Source of the DNA: Paenibacillus sp. J2TS4
Lineage (GTDB): Bacteria; Bacillota; Bacilli; Paenibacillales; NBRC-103111
Length of the DNA stretch: 64,000 nucleotides
Direction of reading: 5' to 3'
Assembly: GCF_018403245.1 (NCBI RefSeq)
Contig: NZ_BOSH01000006.1
Location: 1 to 64,000, forward strand
The notes under the pieces are model-generated. The model did no database searches. It was not told the origin of the DNA and worked only from the letters and a program-made list of their open reading frames with translations. Positions 9,024 to 20,748 of the stretch are shown one piece after another. The position numbers were made by a program, and so were the translations under genes. The stretch's first letter is position 1, and each line of letters begins with the position of its first letter.

Positions 9024-10145
9024 ATGTGGAAGCAAGCCATTGAGGATGCTATTCAAAAAACGAGAAAAAATATCGAAAGCCATCCTGATCTTTTTCCCCA
9101 TATTACAGAAAACAATCGCTACGACTGGGGCGACAACAACGACTGGATCGAAGGCTTCTACACCGGAATGATCTGGCTTTCGTATCAATATACAGGGGAT
9201 GAATTTTTTAAAAAGGCGGCAGAGGCCCAGGTGCGCAATTTCAGCGAGCGGCTGGCGAATGATGTCGCGCTGAATCACCATGATATCGGATTTTTATATT
9301 CGCTATCTTCGAAAGCGCAATGGATTATTGAGAAAGACGAGGAAGCCCGCCAATTGACACTTCGTGCTGCTGATCATTTAATGCGCAGATGGCGGCCTAA
9401 CGGACAGTACATTCAAGCTTGGGGTCCCGAGGGGGACCCGGAGAATGGCGGCAGAATCATCATTGACTGCCTGATGAACTTGCCTTTGCTGTATTGGGCG
9501 CACGAGCAGACCGGGGACCGCAAATATTTGGACACGGCTCGCATACATGCAGAAAAAAGCAGACGTTATTTGGTGCGCGGAGACGATTCTTCCTACCATA
9601 CGTTCTACTTTAATCAGGAAGACGGAACTCCGATTCGCGGAGGCACTCATCAAGGCTTCCATGACGGATCGACCTGGACACGGGGTCAGGCGTGGGGAAT
9701 CTACGGCTTTGCTCTATCCTATCGCTATACTAAAAATCCTCTCTTTCTCGAAACATCGAAGAGACTCGCTGTTTATTTCGACAAGCATTTACCGGAGGAT
9801 CAGGTCGCGTATTGGGATTTTGATGCTCCTATAGAGCCGGGTACGTCCCGGGACAGCTCGGCATCGGCTATCGCGGCTGCAGGCTTGCTGGAGCTGATTG
9901 AGCATTTGGACGAGAACGATCCGGATAAAGCTTATTTCGAGGAAGCCGCGAGGCGGTGGATGAAATCGTTGGTAGAGAACTATTCCACGATGAATCTGCC
10001 TGAGGCGGAAGGTCTTCTCCTGCACGGCTCTTATCACGTTCGGGGCAACCGGGGGCCGGATGATTTTATGATTTGGGGAGACTATTACTATCTGGAAGCC
10101 CTGATGAGATTGGAAAAAGGGTTCAAAGGATATTGGTACGAGTAA
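9024..10145 (+). CDS. Glycoside hydrolase family 88, unsaturated glucuronyl hydrolase
   Basis: A cytosolic enzyme without a signal peptide, 373 residues, close to the 377 of the characterised Bacillus sp. GL1 enzyme. It hydrates the double bond of 4,5-unsaturated uronic acids left by polysaccharide lyases, releasing the reducing-end sugar. Motifs include GDNNDWIEGFYTGM, NHHDIGFLY and IIIDCLMNLPLLYW, the last two carrying the Asp residues that are catalytic in GH88, and STWTRGQAWGIYGFALSYRY. ATG 9024 is preferred: AAGGTG at 9008-9013 precedes it, while the earlier in-frame ATG 8982 has no ribosome-binding site. It follows the importer permeases closely, so imported oligosaccharides are probably its substrate. 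Confidence 0.92.
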   Translation: MWKQAIEDAIQKTRKNIESHPDLFPHITENNRYDWGDNNDWIEGFYTGMIWLSYQYTGDEFFKKAAEAQVRNFSERLANDVALNHHDIGFLYSLSSKAQWIIEKDEEARQLTLRAADHLMRRWRPNGQYIQAWGPEGDPENGGRIIIDCLMNLPLLYWAHEQTGDRKYLDTARIHAEKSRRYLVRGDDSSYHTFYFNQEDGTPIRGGTHQGFHDGSTWTRGQAWGIYGFALSYRYTKNPLFLETSKRLAVYFDKHLPEDQVAYWDFDAPIEPGTSRDSSASAIAAAGLLELIEHLDENDPDKAYFEEAARRWMKSLVENYSTMNLPEAEGLLLHGSYHVRGNRGPDDFMIWGDYYYLEALMRLEKGFKGYWYE

Positions 10146-10177
10146 TGGCAGCCGAGGAAAAAATGGCAGCTGTGGAA

Positions 10178-10216
10178 AATCCGAAAGCGGCTTGTAAGGC
10201 TGCTCTCGGATTTTTT
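10178..10216 (+). terminator. Terminator after the GH88 gene
   Basis: AATCCGA pairs with TCGGATT around an AGC/GCT-containing interior and is followed by six T. It lies between convergent genes and may also serve the minus-strand gene that ends at 10233. Confidence 0.75.
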
Positions 10217-10232
10217 GGCTTCATTGACGGAC

Positions 10233-10406
10233 TTAACTGTGCATGCTTTCTTTATAGTTAATTTTGTAGACGACCATAAAATTTTCTGAATGCAATTCCT
10301 CGCCAACGACGTTGTAATTGATGCTGTGCACGGTGTCTTCCGGAAGAGTTCTCAGGAAATTGTTTAACTCTTCTTTATCCTCGAATGTTTTGACCTGTAG
10401 TGCCAT
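10233..10406 (-). CDS. Small Cse60-like sporulation protein (tentative)
   Basis: A 57-residue protein starting MALQVKTFEDKEELNNFL and ending VVYKINYKESMHS. Length and the pattern (short beta strand, acidic amphipathic helix, two more strands) resemble the Cse60 family of small sporulation proteins. The ATG at 10406 follows AGGTGG with eight bases of spacing; a TTG 24 bases upstream is a weaker alternative. It converges on the GH88 gene. The family assignment rests on a resemblance of short sequences and is uncertain. Confidence 0.6.
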   Translation of the reverse strand: MALQVKTFEDKEELNNFLRTLPEDTVHSINYNVVGEELHSENFMVVYKINYKESMHS

Positions 10407-10704
10407 AATGAATTCCACCTTATTGTTCAATTTATGTACTTATAATATGTTCCAATAGACCAAATTATAAACAAACGGATGCAAGCTGACCGGCCTAACG
10501 CTTTATGCAGGACTAGTAAAGAGGAACCGTAATGTGAAAGCAACTGGCAAACGTTCTAATGGCTGGCAGTACTTGAATCCGATAAACTTTAACTATCGTT
10601 ACCGGCCATTAATCCATCGTAATTTAACCATTTCTTTCCCCAAATCCATATGGCATAATAGAAAATAGAGATGACTTATTCTACCAATAAAGGGGAAATG
10701 AAGA

Positions 10705-11337
10705 GTGCTCATTTCAAATAATGAGGTTGTGTTGTTTCAAGGCGACAGCATTACAGACGCGTCACGCAATCGGGAAAATTCCAATGATCTTGGCAAAGGC
10801 TACGCCTTGATGGCTGCCGGATGGTTTAACTCCTTGTTTCCCGAGATGGGAGTAACTTTCTATAACCGGGGAATAAGCGGCAACCGGGTTAAGGATTTAC
10901 AAAACCGCTGGCAGGAGGATTGCCTCGATTTGCAGCCTACCCTGGTATCCATTTACATAGGAATTAACAATACGTGGAGAAAATTTGATCGTAATGATCC
11001 TACCTCCGCCGGAGATTTCGAGGCCGGGTTACGGGATTTGCTTGTTCAGACCAAAAGCAAGCTGGATGCGAAGCTGATGCTGATCGAACCGTTTGTCCTT
11101 CCGGTACCGGAGGACAGAAAGACATGGCGTGAGGATCTCGATCCGAAGATTCATATCGTGCGCGATTTGGCCAGAGAATTCAATGCGGTGCTTGTTCCGC
11201 TGGATGGTGTGTTTGCTCAGGCAGCTACCCGAGCGGATGCCGCATCCTGGGCGCCGGACGGGGTCCACCCCTCACCGGCCGGGCATGCGCTTATTGCGAG
11301 AGCTTGGCTGCAAGCAGCGGGAGTTCGGAACGTCTAA
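10705..11337 (+). CDS. SGNH/GDSL-family hydrolase
   Basis: A 210-residue cytosolic esterase or deacetylase of the SGNH superfamily. All blocks are visible: block I FQGDSITDA (nucleophile Ser), block II NRGISGNR (oxyanion Gly), block III IYIGINNTW (oxyanion Asn), and block V APDGVHPSPAGH (catalytic Asp and His). The start is GTG 10705 after AGGGGAA. There is no signal peptide. Relatives remove acetyl groups from sugars, which would suit the neighbouring carbohydrate genes, but substrate specificity cannot be read from the sequence. Confidence 0.88.
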   Translation: MLISNNEVVLFQGDSITDASRNRENSNDLGKGYALMAAGWFNSLFPEMGVTFYNRGISGNRVKDLQNRWQEDCLDLQPTLVSIYIGINNTWRKFDRNDPTSAGDFEAGLRDLLVQTKSKLDAKLMLIEPFVLPVPEDRKTWREDLDPKIHIVRDLAREFNAVLVPLDGVFAQAATRADAASWAPDGVHPSPAGHALIARAWLQAAGVRNV

Positions 11338-11355
11338 CTCAGTTCCTCTGCTACA

Positions 11356-11380
11356 ATATATGTTGAACTAAGGAATAGCT
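11356..11380. repeat. Partial copy of the dispersed repeat terminus
   Basis: ATATATGTTGAACTAAGG followed by AATAGCT matches, with one difference, the reverse complement of the right end of the repeat at 42661-42850. The interior blocks of the element are not recognisable here, so this is a decayed or solo end. Confidence 0.55.
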
Positions 11381-11562
11381 ATTGTTTTGTAAACCAATGT
11401 CAATGGAGTAGTGCTTTAAACAAAACGCTGTAAATTAATAGTTGATGCGAGATATGGCGAGACGGGGGAGGATTGGACGAGACTGAGCGAGACGGAAATA
11501 CCTCGTCTCCCAAGGACATTATTCTCCACATCCGCCTTTAACCATTTCCATAGACAGTTGGC

Positions 11563-11688
11563 TTACTGGAATATTATACCGGACAATCTCCTTTCAAGTT
11601 GCTGAGCATCGACGTGCCCGTACTTATTTTCTTGTTCTGGATCCTCTTCGACTTCCGGAAGGCCATACCGGATCCTGAACCGTACCAC
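11563..11688 (-). CDS. Possible 41-codon open frame
   Basis: A frame starting at GTG 11688 encodes a basic start (VVRFRIRYGLPEV) and a charged body (EEDPEQENKYGH) with balanced composition that looks more protein-like than chance. The ribosome-binding site is poor and no family was recognised. It could be a gene fragment or noise. Confidence 0.2.
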   Translation of the reverse strand: MVRFRIRYGLPEVEEDPEQENKYGHVDAQQLERRLSGIIFQ

Positions 11689-11709
11689 CTAGCTCAAGCC
11701 TCTAAAATA

Positions 11710-11757
11710 AAAAAGTCGGGAACGGGAGATCTGTTGTCTCTTCATTCCCGACTTTTT
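11710..11757. terminator. Bidirectional terminator-like hairpin
   Basis: AAAAAGTCGGGAA and TTCCCGACTTTTT are perfect 13-base arms, with an inner GAGA/TCTC pairing. The A-run and T-run make it functional in either direction. It lies about 370 bases past the SGNH hydrolase stop and is the best candidate for its terminator. Confidence 0.75.
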
Positions 11758-11855
11758 CAGCGGCGCTATTTTACAGGAAAAATACGAAATCGAGCTTGTA
11801 TGATCCCCTTTGGAGAGAGGTCGATTCATTGTGACGGACATCCGTGACCCTTACC

Positions 11856-11873
11856 GCCCCAAAAGGGGCTTTT
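11856..11873 (+). other. Small GC hairpin with T-tail
   Basis: GCCCC-AAAA-GGGGC followed by TTTT. It is terminator-like but short, and lies in the repeat-rich gap between the SGNH hydrolase and mtnA. Confidence 0.4.
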
Positions 11874-11881
11874 CGATAACT

Positions 11882-12015
11882 TAATGGACATAAAGGACCA
11901 TTGGCGGAGAAAATGATGCGAAATGAGGAGTTTCTCTCGAATAATGGTCATAAATTTCCGTAAGAATAATGAAACTGTCTCATTTGGCGGATAATGGTCG
12001 TTCATGACCGTTACC
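11882..12015. repeat. Intergenic palindromic repeat with three TAATGG units
   Basis: The phrase TAATGGWCRT recurs at 11882, 11942 and 11991. Around the middle copy, AAATGAG-n2-GTTTC (11921-11934) pairs with GAAAC-n3-CTCATTT (11971-11985), giving a long imperfect stem. No coding potential. It resembles dispersed intergenic repeats of Paenibacillus-type genomes; that comparison is from memory. Confidence 0.5.
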
Positions 12016-12099
12016 GTTTCACCATCCTATCTTTCGTCTGGCCTTCAGTTTTTTTTGCAATATTTTTATAATGAAACAAGGCAAGATCAGAGCATTAAT

Positions 12100-13209
12100 C
12101 TATTGAAAAAGCTTCGGTAAATTTTCTTTGTAGGATGGACGAACAATCCCTTTCTCCGTAATGATCGCCGTTACGTACTCGTTAGGCGTTACGTCAAAGG
12201 CCGGATTGAATACTTTAACGCCCTGCGGGGCCGTTCTTTTGCCGAAGCCCTCGGTAATCTCGCTCTCATGCCGCTCCTCAATCGGAATTTGCTCTCCCGT
12301 CGGAGTGTTCATGTCGATCGTGGATAATGGACTGGCAACGTAGAACGGAATTCCGTGCGCCTTGGCGAGAACGGCGACACTGTAGGTGCCGATTTTGTTA
12401 GCCACATCGCCATTGGCCGCAATCCGGTCGGTTCCGACAATGACTGCCTGAATCCACCCTTTGGCCATCACCATGCCCGCCATGTTGTCACAGATTAAGG
12501 TGACATCAATGCCTGCCTGCTGCAGCTCAAAGGCGGTCAGACGGGCTCCCTGCAGAACCGGACGAGTTTCGTCGGCGAATACTTTCAGCTTCCAGCCCTG
12601 CGCTTTCGCCAAATAGAAGGGAGCCAAGGCCGTCCCATATCTCGCGGTGGCCAATCCTCCCGCATTGCAGTGGGTCAGGACACCCATCCCGTCCTGGAAC
12701 AAGGACAGGGCATGCTCTCCGATCAAGCGGCAGGTGGTCTCGTCTTCCTCCTGAATCCGCACCGCTTCTCGCAGAACCGCCTTCTTCAGATCGTCAATGC
12801 TTGAATCCAATACGTCTGCCGTTCCCCACCCGGAGGCGAGGCGGCGGATTCGATCCAGCGCCCAGAACAGATTGACTGCTGTCGGACGGGAGGTAGCCAG
12901 CCGGTCTGCCACTTCATTGACCTTGCGTTCCAGGTCTAATCGACGTTCACGCTCGGAGCTTCCGACAGGCTCGTAATGGCGAATCCCGAGATACACCCCG
13001 TAGGCGGCCGCTATGCCGATAGCTGGCGCTCCCCTTACTTTCATGGAGAAGATGGCTTCCCATACTTCCTCCGCTTCCTGCAGAGCAAGAAATATTATTT
13101 GTTCAGGAAGCAGTCTTTGGTCCAGCATCTCGAGATAATCCCCGGTCCAGCGAAGCGAAGCCAGCTCCCGCTTCTCTCGATCCGCGGCTGATTGACTAGT
13201 TGTATTCAT
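12100..13209 (-). CDS. mtnA: S-methyl-5-thioribose-1-phosphate isomerase
   Basis: MtnA isomerises methylthioribose 1-phosphate to methylthioribulose 1-phosphate in the methionine salvage pathway. The 369-residue protein belongs to the eIF2B-related family, with [19 protein letters not shown] near residues 57-75, the catalytic Cys region [17 protein letters not shown], and the Asp region [20 protein letters not shown]. It starts at ATG 13209 after AGAGG and lies 93 bases downstream of mtnK in the same direction, matching the Bacillus mtnKA operon. Confidence 0.95.
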   Translation of the reverse strand: MNTTSQSAADREKRELASLRWTGDYLEMLDQRLLPEQIIFLALQEAEEVWEAIFSMKVRGAPAIGIAAAYGVYLGIRHYEPVGSSERERRLDLERKVNEVADRLATSRPTAVNLFWALDRIRRLASGWGTADVLDSSIDDLKKAVLREAVRIQEEDETTCRLIGEHALSLFQDGMGVLTHCNAGGLATARYGTALAPFYLAKAQGWKLKVFADETRPVLQGARLTAFELQQAGIDVTLICDNMAGMVMAKGWIQAVIVGTDRIAANGDVANKIGTYSVAVLAKAHGIPFYVASPLSTIDMNTPTGEQIPIEERHESEITEGFGKRTAPQGVKVFNPAFDVTPNEYVTAIITEKGIVRPSYKENLPKLFQ

Positions 13210-13302
13210 ATGCGAAACCTCTTTTCCAATCTGTTATTACAGTAGATTCATTTTCACCGTGCTTCTATGAAGTTTACATGACGATAAAATGTATTATAGC
13301 AA

Positions 13303-14505
13303 TTATTGAGCCGCTTGTTCCGCAATGGCAATAACTTCATCGATAGATTCGGCTTGGCGATGCAGCTTAATCAAGGATCTGCCTATTTCAATCGCCATAA
13401 TCTCCGCTTGGGTGCGAGCTTTCGCATCCTCGATCGTATCTATATCGGCAACATGAGCCAGTCCGACGATCCGGCGGATCATTTTGCACCCGGCAAAGCC
13501 GATCGTATCCCGCAGCACCTTCTGCAAATAATACTCCCGGTAACCGGGAACGCGGGCCATTCGGTCCACGGCGTCCTTCTCCCACAGCTGTTGAAAAGTT
13601 TGGGAGAAATGCTCCCACACTTCACGTACTGTATTAAGCAGATAACGGCGGTATTCGGCTCGCTTGTCGGCCTCCTTCATCCAGCCCTCCTGACCCGCAT
13701 AATTCAACAGCAAATTAGCCACAACAGCTCCAATGTCGAAGCCCATAGGACCATAGTAGGCAAATTCCGGATCAATCATTTTTGTCGATTCCGGTGTGAT
13801 AAAAATACTTCCCGTATGCAGATCCCCGTGCAAGAGGGCCTCGGCATGAGTCAGGAAAGCTTCTCTGAGCAAGGCCACTTCATAATGAAGCTCCTCATCC
13901 TGCCACAGCCGCTCGACTTCTTCACGAATTAGCGGATTAAAGTTATTGTTCTCCGAATCCGTGTACGGATCATCGAAGATCAAATCCTCCGTAATCTTGC
14001 ACAATTCCGGGTTGATGAATTGTTTGACCTGCAGTTTCTTCGCTTGCTGATTCATCCCGAGGTCGGACGTGTAGAACAGGGTATGCGCCATAAATTTTCC
14101 AACGTGCTCGGCGAATAGCGGGTAACGATTTCCTTCTATTAATCCTTGACGCATAATGACATGGTCGCTCAAGTCCTCCATAACTGTAAGGGCAAGCCCG
14201 GAATCATAGGCGTACACTTTAGGGACAAGCCCCGGGCATAACGAAGCCTGCAGTTGGAGTGCCTCGCTTTCGATCCTCGCGCGGTCCAGGGTGAGCGGCC
14301 ATGATTCTCCCACCACCTTGGCATACGGAAGGGCTTGCTTCATAATAATACTCTTGTTGTTATTTCTGTCGGTAATATGGAACACGAGATTCAAGTTGCC
14401 ATCACCGATTTCACGAACGGATAATTGTGCATCCGGGGCAAATAAATCCGGCAGATCCGCAGCATATTGGACAGCTTCTTCAAGCGATAGGGGATGATAG
14501 GACAT
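13303..14505 (-). CDS. mtnK: S-methyl-5-thioribose kinase
   Basis: MtnK phosphorylates methylthioribose to the substrate of MtnA. The 400-residue protein is of the choline/aminoglycoside kinase fold; the catalytic loop is LLHGDLHTGSIFI and the metal-binding motif is IDPEFAYYGPMGFDIGA. GGAGGAG precedes ATG 14505. Bacillus mtnKA is controlled by a SAM-I riboswitch, but the leader here (14506-14900 read on the minus strand) lacks the conserved S-box core, so control must differ or start further away. Confidence 0.95.
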   Translation of the reverse strand: MSYHPLSLEEAVQYAADLPDLFAPDAQLSVREIGDGNLNLVFHITDRNNNKSIIMKQALPYAKVVGESWPLTLDRARIESEALQLQASLCPGLVPKVYAYDSGLALTVMEDLSDHVIMRQGLIEGNRYPLFAEHVGKFMAHTLFYTSDLGMNQQAKKLQVKQFINPELCKITEDLIFDDPYTDSENNNFNPLIREEVERLWQDEELHYEVALLREAFLTHAEALLHGDLHTGSIFITPESTKMIDPEFAYYGPMGFDIGAVVANLLLNYAGQEGWMKEADKRAEYRRYLLNTVREVWEHFSQTFQQLWEKDAVDRMARVPGYREYYLQKVLRDTIGFAGCKMIRRIVGLAHVADIDTIEDAKARTQAEIMAIEIGRSLIKLHRQAESIDEVIAIAEQAAQ

Positions 14506-14910
14506 CGAGACTCCTCCTCCGATTAATTAAGATCAATTCGAATGCCGATCAACGGGCACTCAAATTCTTTTTTCTATAGTATATGACAGATTTGTTCAAT
14601 AGGGGAATCTTTAATTTTAAGGGAACAGGTAGGAATACATTGAATTAGAATGCCAAGCTATTTTTTGGGCTTTCGGCCTATCCAATTTCCTTGCCGGAGT
14701 AGCGGCCTGATGATCATTGGCCCCAATTGTATTCATAAATTTGCATTATTTTGACTTATGATCCTATAATGGAGGAAGAATAGCTTGGAAAGCTTGCCTG
14801 GGCATCAGCAGTCTTCTCATTGAAACGCCGGCTGGATGCTGAGGGAGTGGTGTTGTTGAACGTTGTTGAAAAATATACGCCGTACACTTTATTGATTTGA
14901 GGAAGTAAGC

Positions 14911-14963
14911 TATAATGATAATATAGATTGAGAATCACTGATTATCATTTAGAATAATTATCA
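14911..14963 (+). promoter_or_regulatory. suf promoter region with Fur/PerR-like box
   Basis: TATAAT at 14911-14916 is a probable -10 element, though the -35 is weak. TTAGAATAATTATCA at 14949-14963 matches 12 of 14 defined positions of both the Fur box TGATAATNATTATCA and the PerR box TTATAATNATTATAA. A second half-site, GATTATCA, lies at 14940-14947. A repressor here would block transcription of sufC. The rest of 14506-14910 holds an imperfect GGCC-flanked palindrome near 14711-14735 and nothing else recognised. Confidence 0.55.
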
Positions 14964-15000
14964 TCAAAAAATCACTTTAACTGTGGAGGTAATGGTAAGC

Positions 15001-15789
15001 ATGGCAAACGCAGTCAACTTTAAAATAGACGGCTTGAAGGCAACCGTCGAAGGAAAAGAAATTTTAAAGGGAGTTAATCTGGAAATTAAGGGTGGAGAAG
15101 TTCATGCCGTAATGGGCCCGAATGGTACGGGAAAAAGTACGCTGGCCTCCGCTCTGATGGGGCATCCCAAATACGAAGTAACGGACGGCAAGGTCACTCT
15201 GGACGGGGAAGATGTATTGGAGATGGAAGTGGATGAGAGAGCCAGAGCCGGTTTATTTTTGGCTATGCAATATCCAAGTGAAATTTCCGGAGTGACGAAT
15301 TCCGACTTTTTGCGCAGCGCCATTAACGCCCGCCGCGAAGAAGGCAACGAGATTTCTTTAATTAAATTTATCCGCCAAATGGAGAGCAAGATGAAAGAGC
15401 TGGAGATGAATCCGGAATTTGCTCATCGTTATTTGAACGAAGGTTTTTCTGGCGGGGAGAAGAAACGAAACGAAATTTTGCAAATGATGCTGCTTGATCC
15501 GCGGCTCGTTATTTTGGACGAAGTGGACTCGGGTCTGGACATCGATGCGCTTAGAATTGTAGCAGACGGGGTTAACTCGATGCGCAGTGAAGAACGCGGA
15601 TTTTTGATCATTACTCACTACCAACGTCTGTTGTCTTACATTAAGCCAGACTTTGTTCATGTTATGATGCAGGGGAGAATCGTTAAGTCCGGAGGACCGG
15701 AGCTTGCGGAGCGTCTCGAGAGCGAAGGATATGATTGGGTTAAGGAAGAGCTGGGTATTGTCGACGAAACGGTCGGACAAGAAGCTTAA
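15001..15789 (+). CDS. sufC: Fe-S cluster assembly ATPase SufC
   Basis: SufC is the ATPase of the SufBCD scaffold that builds iron-sulfur clusters. The 262-residue ABC-type protein has Walker A GPNGTGKST, signature FSGGEKKRNEILQM and Walker B LVILDEVDSGLDIDAL. ATG 15001 lies ten bases after GGAGGT; the upstream ATG 14992 and GTG 14983 are too close to that site. It is the first gene of sufCDSUB and likely iron- or peroxide-regulated through the box upstream. Confidence 0.96.
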   Translation: MANAVNFKIDGLKATVEGKEILKGVNLEIKGGEVHAVMGPNGTGKSTLASALMGHPKYEVTDGKVTLDGEDVLEMEVDERARAGLFLAMQYPSEISGVTNSDFLRSAINARREEGNEISLIKFIRQMESKMKELEMNPEFAHRYLNEGFSGGEKKRNEILQMMLLDPRLVILDEVDSGLDIDALRIVADGVNSMRSEERGFLIITHYQRLLSYIKPDFVHVMMQGRIVKSGGPELAERLESEGYDWVKEELGIVDETVGQEA

Positions 15790-15917
15790 TTAGCGAAGAG
15801 TCCCGGGCCCACAAGTTGAATCTATACATTCTCTCGGCAGCAACAAACACATGTTCACAAGATTGGATTATGCAAAGAAGAATGCTTGCTTTCGGCAAGC
15901 TGGTAGGAGGAATATAG

Positions 15918-18851
<2,934 letters not shown>

Positions 18852-18885
18852 AAGTAACTATATTATTTATGGGAGGGAATCAAAG

Positions 18886-20283
18886 ATGGCAAAAAAGATG
18901 CCTGAATTGGAAGAATACAAGTATGGTTTCCGCGACGAGCATAAGGCTGTTTTCCAATCCGGTAAAGGGCTGACGAAGGAAATCGTTACCGAGATCTCCC
19001 GCATGAAGAATGAACCGGAATGGATGCTTGAGTTCCGTCTTAAATCTTTGGAGCAATTTTTCAAGATGAAGACACCAAGATGGGGCGGAAATCTGGATGA
19101 TCTGGATTTTGACGATATCCAATACTACGTCAAGCCTTCCGAAAAACAAGGGAAGACGTGGGAAGAAGTTCCTGCGGAAATTAAAGAAACGTTTGATAAG
19201 CTCGGGATTCCTGAAGCGGAGCAGAAGTTTTTGGCCGGGGTTTCCGCTCAATACGAGTCCGAGGTTGTTTACCATAATATGCAGAAGGATCTGGAAGATC
19301 AAGGGGTTATCTTCATGGATACCGACTCCGCATTAAGGGAACATCCCGAATTGTTCCGTAAATATTTCGGTACAGTCGTTCCTCCATCGGACAATAAGTT
19401 CGCCGCCTTGAACAGCGCGGTTTGGTCCGGAGGCAGCTTCATCTATGTGCCTAAAGGCGTTAAGTGTGAAATTCCGCTGCAGGCCTACTTCCGGATCAAC
19501 TCCGAGAATATGGGACAATTTGAAAGAACGCTTATCATTGCCGATGAAGGCAGCTTTGTTCATTACGTTGAAGGCTGTACCGCACCGATATACAGCACGA
19601 ACTCTTTGCATAGCGCGGTAGTTGAAATTCTTTGTCTGAAAGACTCCCGTGTTCGCTATACGACGATCCAGAACTGGGCTCCTAACATTTACAATCTGGT
19701 CACGAAGCGTGCGGTAGCCGAAGAGAATGCGAATATGGAGTGGGTAGATGGGAATATCGGTTCCAAGCTGACCATGAAATATCCGGCTGTTATCTTGAAA
19801 GGCCGGGGAGCCAAAGGCTCTGTTCTCTCCATCGCTGTAGCTGGACGCGGGCAACATCAGGATGCCGGAGCCAAGATGCTTCATTTGGCCCCGGAGACGA
19901 CTTCGACTATCGTCTCCAAGTCGATTAGTAAGCATGGAGGAAAAGTATCTTACCGCGGCCTGACTTCCTTTGGACGCAACTCGCAGGGGTCTAAAGCCAA
20001 CATTGAGTGCGATACTCTGATTATGGATAAAGAGTCGACATCCGATACGATTCCGTACAACGAAATCAAGAACGATAATGTTACTCTTGAACACGAAGCA
20101 AGAGTGTCTAAGGTATCCGAGGACCAGCTCTTCTATTTGATGAGCCGCGGGCTGTCGGAGGAGGAAGCTACCCAGATGATCGTTATGGGCTTCATCGAGC
20201 CGTTCACGAAGGAGCTTCCAATGGAATATGCGGTAGAGATGAATCGATTGATTAAATTCGAGATGGAAGGCAGCATCGGGTAA
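18886..20283 (+). CDS. sufB: Fe-S cluster assembly protein SufB
   Basis: The 465-residue core scaffold subunit of SufBCD. It shows the SufB hallmarks [20 protein letters not shown] and [13 protein letters not shown] (conserved Cys), and the C-terminal [26 protein letters not shown] precedes ATG 18886. It is the last gene of the operon and is followed by the terminator at 20358. The N-terminal [13 protein letters not shown] segment resembles WMTNLRLQALELA in SufD, as expected for paralogues. Confidence 0.96.
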   Translation: MAKKMPELEEYKYGFRDEHKAVFQSGKGLTKEIVTEISRMKNEPEWMLEFRLKSLEQFFKMKTPRWGGNLDDLDFDDIQYYVKPSEKQGKTWEEVPAEIKETFDKLGIPEAEQKFLAGVSAQYESEVVYHNMQKDLEDQGVIFMDTDSALREHPELFRKYFGTVVPPSDNKFAALNSAVWSGGSFIYVPKGVKCEIPLQAYFRINSENMGQFERTLIIADEGSFVHYVEGCTAPIYSTNSLHSAVVEILCLKDSRVRYTTIQNWAPNIYNLVTKRAVAEENANMEWVDGNIGSKLTMKYPAVILKGRGAKGSVLSIAVAGRGQHQDAGAKMLHLAPETTSTIVSKSISKHGGKVSYRGLTSFGRNSQGSKANIECDTLIMDKESTSDTIPYNEIKNDNVTLEHEARVSKVSEDQLFYLMSRGLSEEEATQMIVMGFIEPFTKELPMEYAVEMNRLIKFEMEGSIG

Positions 20284-20357
20284 TACCCTACAAACGGTTG
20301 CAGCAAGGTTTTCCGGGTTTAAATATAAGCTTTGATCCTATTTTGACCCATTTTATC

Positions 20358-20395
20358 GGACGTACTGCTCATAGAGGGATAGTGCGTCCTTTTCT
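20358..20395 (+). terminator. Terminator after sufCDSUB
   Basis: GGACGTACT pairs with AGTGCGTCC (one wobble), followed by TTTTCTATTTT. Confidence 0.8.
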
Positions 20396-20410
20396 ATTTT
20401 ATCCGTCACG

Positions 20411-20550
20411 TCAGGTAATTTGTCCCGTTGTCTTGATGCTGGCATGGCCGAGTCGCTCGGTTATTCTTTAGAACAATATCATCCCAGGTAAGTGCGAGGG
20501 CCTCTCCAAGCGTAAGCCTGTGCGCGAGCCAAAAGACAGAACAACACAAC
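20411..20550 (-). pseudogene. Tyrosine recombinase (phage-type integrase) remnant
   Basis: Read on the minus strand, 20550-20467 encodes a peptide ending LTLGEALALTWDDIVLKN, the box I/Arg region of phage-type integrases. Almost directly after it, in another frame, 20461-20411 encodes ITERLGHASIKTTGQIT and a stop, the catalytic LGH box. In intact integrases these boxes lie about 100 residues apart, so the middle has been deleted and the frame broken. The usual DTYSH tail is also lost. This marks an old integration or deletion event directly downstream of the suf operon. Confidence 0.75.
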
Positions 20551-20589
20551 CTAATGGCCAAGGTTGATACTTGTCATTCTTAGGCGGTA

Positions 20590-20748
20590 TTATTTTCTCC
20601 TTCTAACGCGGCTAATGATGCGACATTTCCCCTCATCGCTGTCTTCATAAATGCGGAACATAACTTCCACATCAAACATCAACATAGGAACGATGACGTT
20701 GCCATATACGGCATAGTCGAGATGCGTTAGCTGCTTTAGAGCGCTCAT
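20590..20748 (-). CDS. Small hypothetical protein (52 residues)
   Basis: ATG 20748 is preceded by a strong GGGAGG and opens a 52-codon frame: MSALKQLTHLDYAVYGNVIV at the start, FDVEVMFRIYEDSDEG in the middle and a basic tail RRRK. An upstream minus-strand frame ending NAIREEETT overlaps its start by ATGA, as in a phage-like small-gene array, but that frame has no ordinary start codon. It lies beside the integrase remnant, so it is probably prophage-derived. No family recognised. Confidence 0.5.
   Translation of the reverse strand: MSALKQLTHLDYAVYGNVIVPMLMFDVEVMFRIYEDSDEGKCRIISRVRRRK

Noticed and set aside
14506..14900. Possible SAM-I riboswitch upstream of mtnK
   Set aside because: The conserved S-box core sequence is not present on the minus strand.
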